From: Acidobacteriota bacterium
GTDB taxonomy: Bacteria; Acidobacteriota; Vicinamibacteria; Vicinamibacterales; UBA8438
DNA length: 8,149 nucleotides
Assembly (NCBI GenBank): GCA_003533545.1
Contig: DQEK01000155.1
Span: forward strand, 1 to 8,149
Reading direction: 5' to 3'
Each line of letters starts with the position of its first letter. The stretch's first letter is position 1. Of the stretch, positions 6,583 to 8,149 are shown one piece after another. A program made the translations under genes and the position numbers. The notes beneath the pieces were generated by a model. That model was not told the origin of the DNA. It saw only the letters and a list, made by a program, of their open reading frames with translations, and did not search any database.

Positions 6583-8149
6583 CCACGCTCGGGATCGACG
6601 GCCTTGCCCCCCTACCTCCCCGGATCGAACGACTCGGGGAACTTGCACTCGATCTCTGGTGGAGCTGGAACCCGGACGCCAGAGAGCTATTCAGGCAACT
6701 CGATTACGAGCTCTGGCGATCGACCGCCCACAACCCCGTTCTCATGCTCCGACACCTCTCCTCCACCCGCCTCGCAGAAGCAGCGCGGAACCCTGTGTTC
6801 CTTGACTTGTACGACCGTACGATCAAACGCTACGACCCCGCTCGTCGAGGGTCCGACAGCTGGTGGAGTGCGACGATGCCGGCACTCCCTGGGCAATCAA
6901 TCGCCTACTTCTCAGCTGAGTTCGCGCTACACCAATCGTTGCCGATTTACGCCGGCGGCCTTGGGGTACTGGCAGGCGACATCTGTAAGGAAAGCAGCGA
7001 CCTCGGCCTACCGCTTATCGGCGTCGGGTTCATGTACCCGCAGGGCTACTTCCATCAGAATGTGGCAGCAACAGGCAGGCAAGAGGAGGTTTACGAGCGT
7101 TTGAGATGGACTGACGCACCCATCACGCCGGCAATCACGCCAGGCGGACGGCCGTGCGTCGTGTCCGTTCCACTCGGAAATCGGACAGTGAAGGTATCGG
7201 TCTGGCGCGTGCGGGTCGGCCGCACCAAACTTTACCTCCTCGACACCAGTCTCGAAGAGAACGCCCCATGGGACCGCGAATTATCGGCGCGGCTCTACGG
7301 CGGAGACACCGAAACACGCATCCAGCAGGAAATCATCCTCGGCGTCGGAGGCGTTCGCGCGCTCAGGGCCATGGGCTCTGACCCAATCGTCTGGCACCTG
7401 AACGAAGGGCATGCCGCCTTCGTCTCGTTCCAACGCATGCGAGAAATGCTCGAGAACGGAGAAACGTTCGAGGCGGCGCTGGCAGCAGTGAGACGCACCA
7501 CAGTGTTCACCACGCACACCCCGGTCCCCGCGGGACACGACACCTTCCCGTTTCAGCTGGTCGACTCACATCTCGCCGGCTGCTGGGGTTCGCTTGGCAT
7601 TCACCGAGAAGCATTCCTAGAGCTCGGCCAGCACGACACTGGCGATGGACCACATTTCAACATGACGGCCCTGGCTCTCCGCACCGCCGGGCAAGTCAAC
7701 GCCGTCAGCAAACTGCACGCAGATGTCACCCGTAAGATGTGGGCGACCACTAGGAAGGACCACGCGGACACGGCGGCCCCGATTCGCCCACTGACCAACG
7801 GTATCCATATCAGCACCTGGATCGCGCATCGCCTTGCCCTACTTTTTGACCAATATTTGGGCGTCGATTGGCGTGAACAACGAGATGATGCCCTATGGGA
7901 TCGGGTCAGAGAGATTCCAGACTCCGAACTCTGGCAGGTGCGTCAGTCGCTACGTCGATACCTGTTTGATTTCATCCGTGAGCGCGCGCGGCAACGATGG
8001 ACGATCGAAAACGTAAATGCCACCGCGGTGCTAGCCAACGGGACATTGCTCGACCCGAATGCGCTTACGATCGGCTTCGCAAGACGCTTCACCGGTTACA
8101 AGCGTCCCGAGTTGATCTTCAGTGATCCGGAACGGCTCAGCCGCATTCT
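6579..8149 (+). CDS. glgP: Alpha-glucan (glycogen/maltodextrin) phosphorylase, 5' part
   Basis: The reading frame from ATG 6579 stays open to the right edge (523 codons, no stop), so the gene is cut by the window. The product should release glucose 1-phosphate from the ends of alpha-1,4-glucans. The N-terminal region has the DUF3417-type helical segment (ALDLWWSWNPDARELF, about 23-38; NPVLML, 52-57) found in the short, non-allosteric bacterial/archaeal phosphorylases (TIGR02094 type). Conserved blocks follow: AYFSAEFALHQSLPIYAGGLGVLAGD (109-134), SDLGLPLIGVGFMYPQGYF (140-158), WHLNEGHAAF (272-281), TTHTPVPAGHDTF (311-323), NMTALALRTAGQVNAVSKLH (361-380), PLTNGIHISTWIA (404-416) and LTIGFARRFTGYKRPELIF (496-514). 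The PLP-binding lysine lies further downstream, outside the window. The ATG overlaps the dehydratase stop (ATGA), making it the last visible gene of the cluster. Maltodextrin or glycogen as physiological substrate cannot be separated here. Confidence 0.93.
   Translation, partial: MTTLGIDGLAPLPPRIERLGELALDLWWSWNPDARELFRQLDYELWRSTAHNPVLMLRHLSSTRLAEAARNPVFLDLYDRTIKRYDPARRGSDSWWSATMPALPGQSIAYFSAEFALHQSLPIYAGGLGVLAGDICKESSDLGLPLIGVGFMYPQGYFHQNVAATGRQEEVYERLRWTDAPITPAITPGGRPCVVSVPLGNRTVKVSVWRVRVGRTKLYLLDTSLEENAPWDRELSARLYGGDTETRIQQEIILGVGGVRALRAMGSDPIVWHLNEGHAAFVSFQRMREMLENGETFEAALAAVRRTTVFTTHTPVPAGHDTFPFQLVDSHLAGCWGSLGIHREAFLELGQHDTGDGPHFNMTALALRTAGQVNAVSKLHADVTRKMWATTRKDHADTAAPIRPLTNGIHISTWIAHRLALLFDQYLGVDWREQRDDALWDRVREIPDSELWQVRQSLRRYLFDFIRERARQRWTIENVNATAVLANGTLLDPNALTIGFARRFTGYKRPELIFSDPERLSRI

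Noticed and set aside
6604..7104. 166-codon plus-strand open frame in the glgP region
   Set aside because: It is out of frame with the glucan phosphorylase, whose frame from 6579 carries many conserved blocks and stays open to the window edge.

Overview
The window looks like a chromosomal segment of a GC-rich Gram-negative-type bacterium. It carries one long rightward gene cluster (489 to past 8149) behind a 488-base non-coding leader. The order ymdB - xseA - xseB - polyprenyl synthase - tlyA - nadK, with GTG starts and GTGA overlaps, resembles clusters I recall from Acidobacteriota and deltaproteobacterial-type lineages. This taxonomic placement is a guess from gene order, not a sequence search.

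Left region (1-488): no convincing protein gene. Bases 61-170 are very AT-rich (29 of 110 bases are G or C), in sharp contrast to the genes. They hold a near-consensus leftward sigma70-type promoter (TTGACA, 17-base spacer, TATTAT, minus strand). Three copies of an ATCT(T/G)AGT half-site overlap or adjoin this promoter, as expected for an operator controlling a divergent gene beyond the left edge. Bases 288-415 can fold into a long branched hairpin. It may be a structured RNA, possibly 6S RNA, given its place upstream of ymdB.

Gene cluster (489-8149): a YmdB-like metallophosphodiesterase (RNA/cyclic nucleotide turnover), both subunits of exodeoxyribonuclease VII (DNA repair), a short-chain trans-polyprenyl diphosphate synthase (isoprenoids), a TlyA-type S4/FtsJ rRNA 2'-O-methyltransferase, NAD kinase (NADP supply), a PLP-dependent threonine/serine dehydratase without an ACT domain, and the first 523 codons of an alpha-glucan phosphorylase that runs off the right edge. 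Five of the seven junctions are 4-base start/stop overlaps or a 1-base TGATG overlap, and the other two gaps are 7 and 13 bases. The whole set is therefore very probably one polycistronic mRNA with translational coupling.

The first six genes are a common housekeeping association. The last two, amino-acid catabolism and glycogen/maltodextrin phosphorolysis, are less expected partners. No CRISPR array, insertion sequence, tRNA or defence system is visible. The window is mostly ordinary core metabolism, and the leader is the part most worth a second look.
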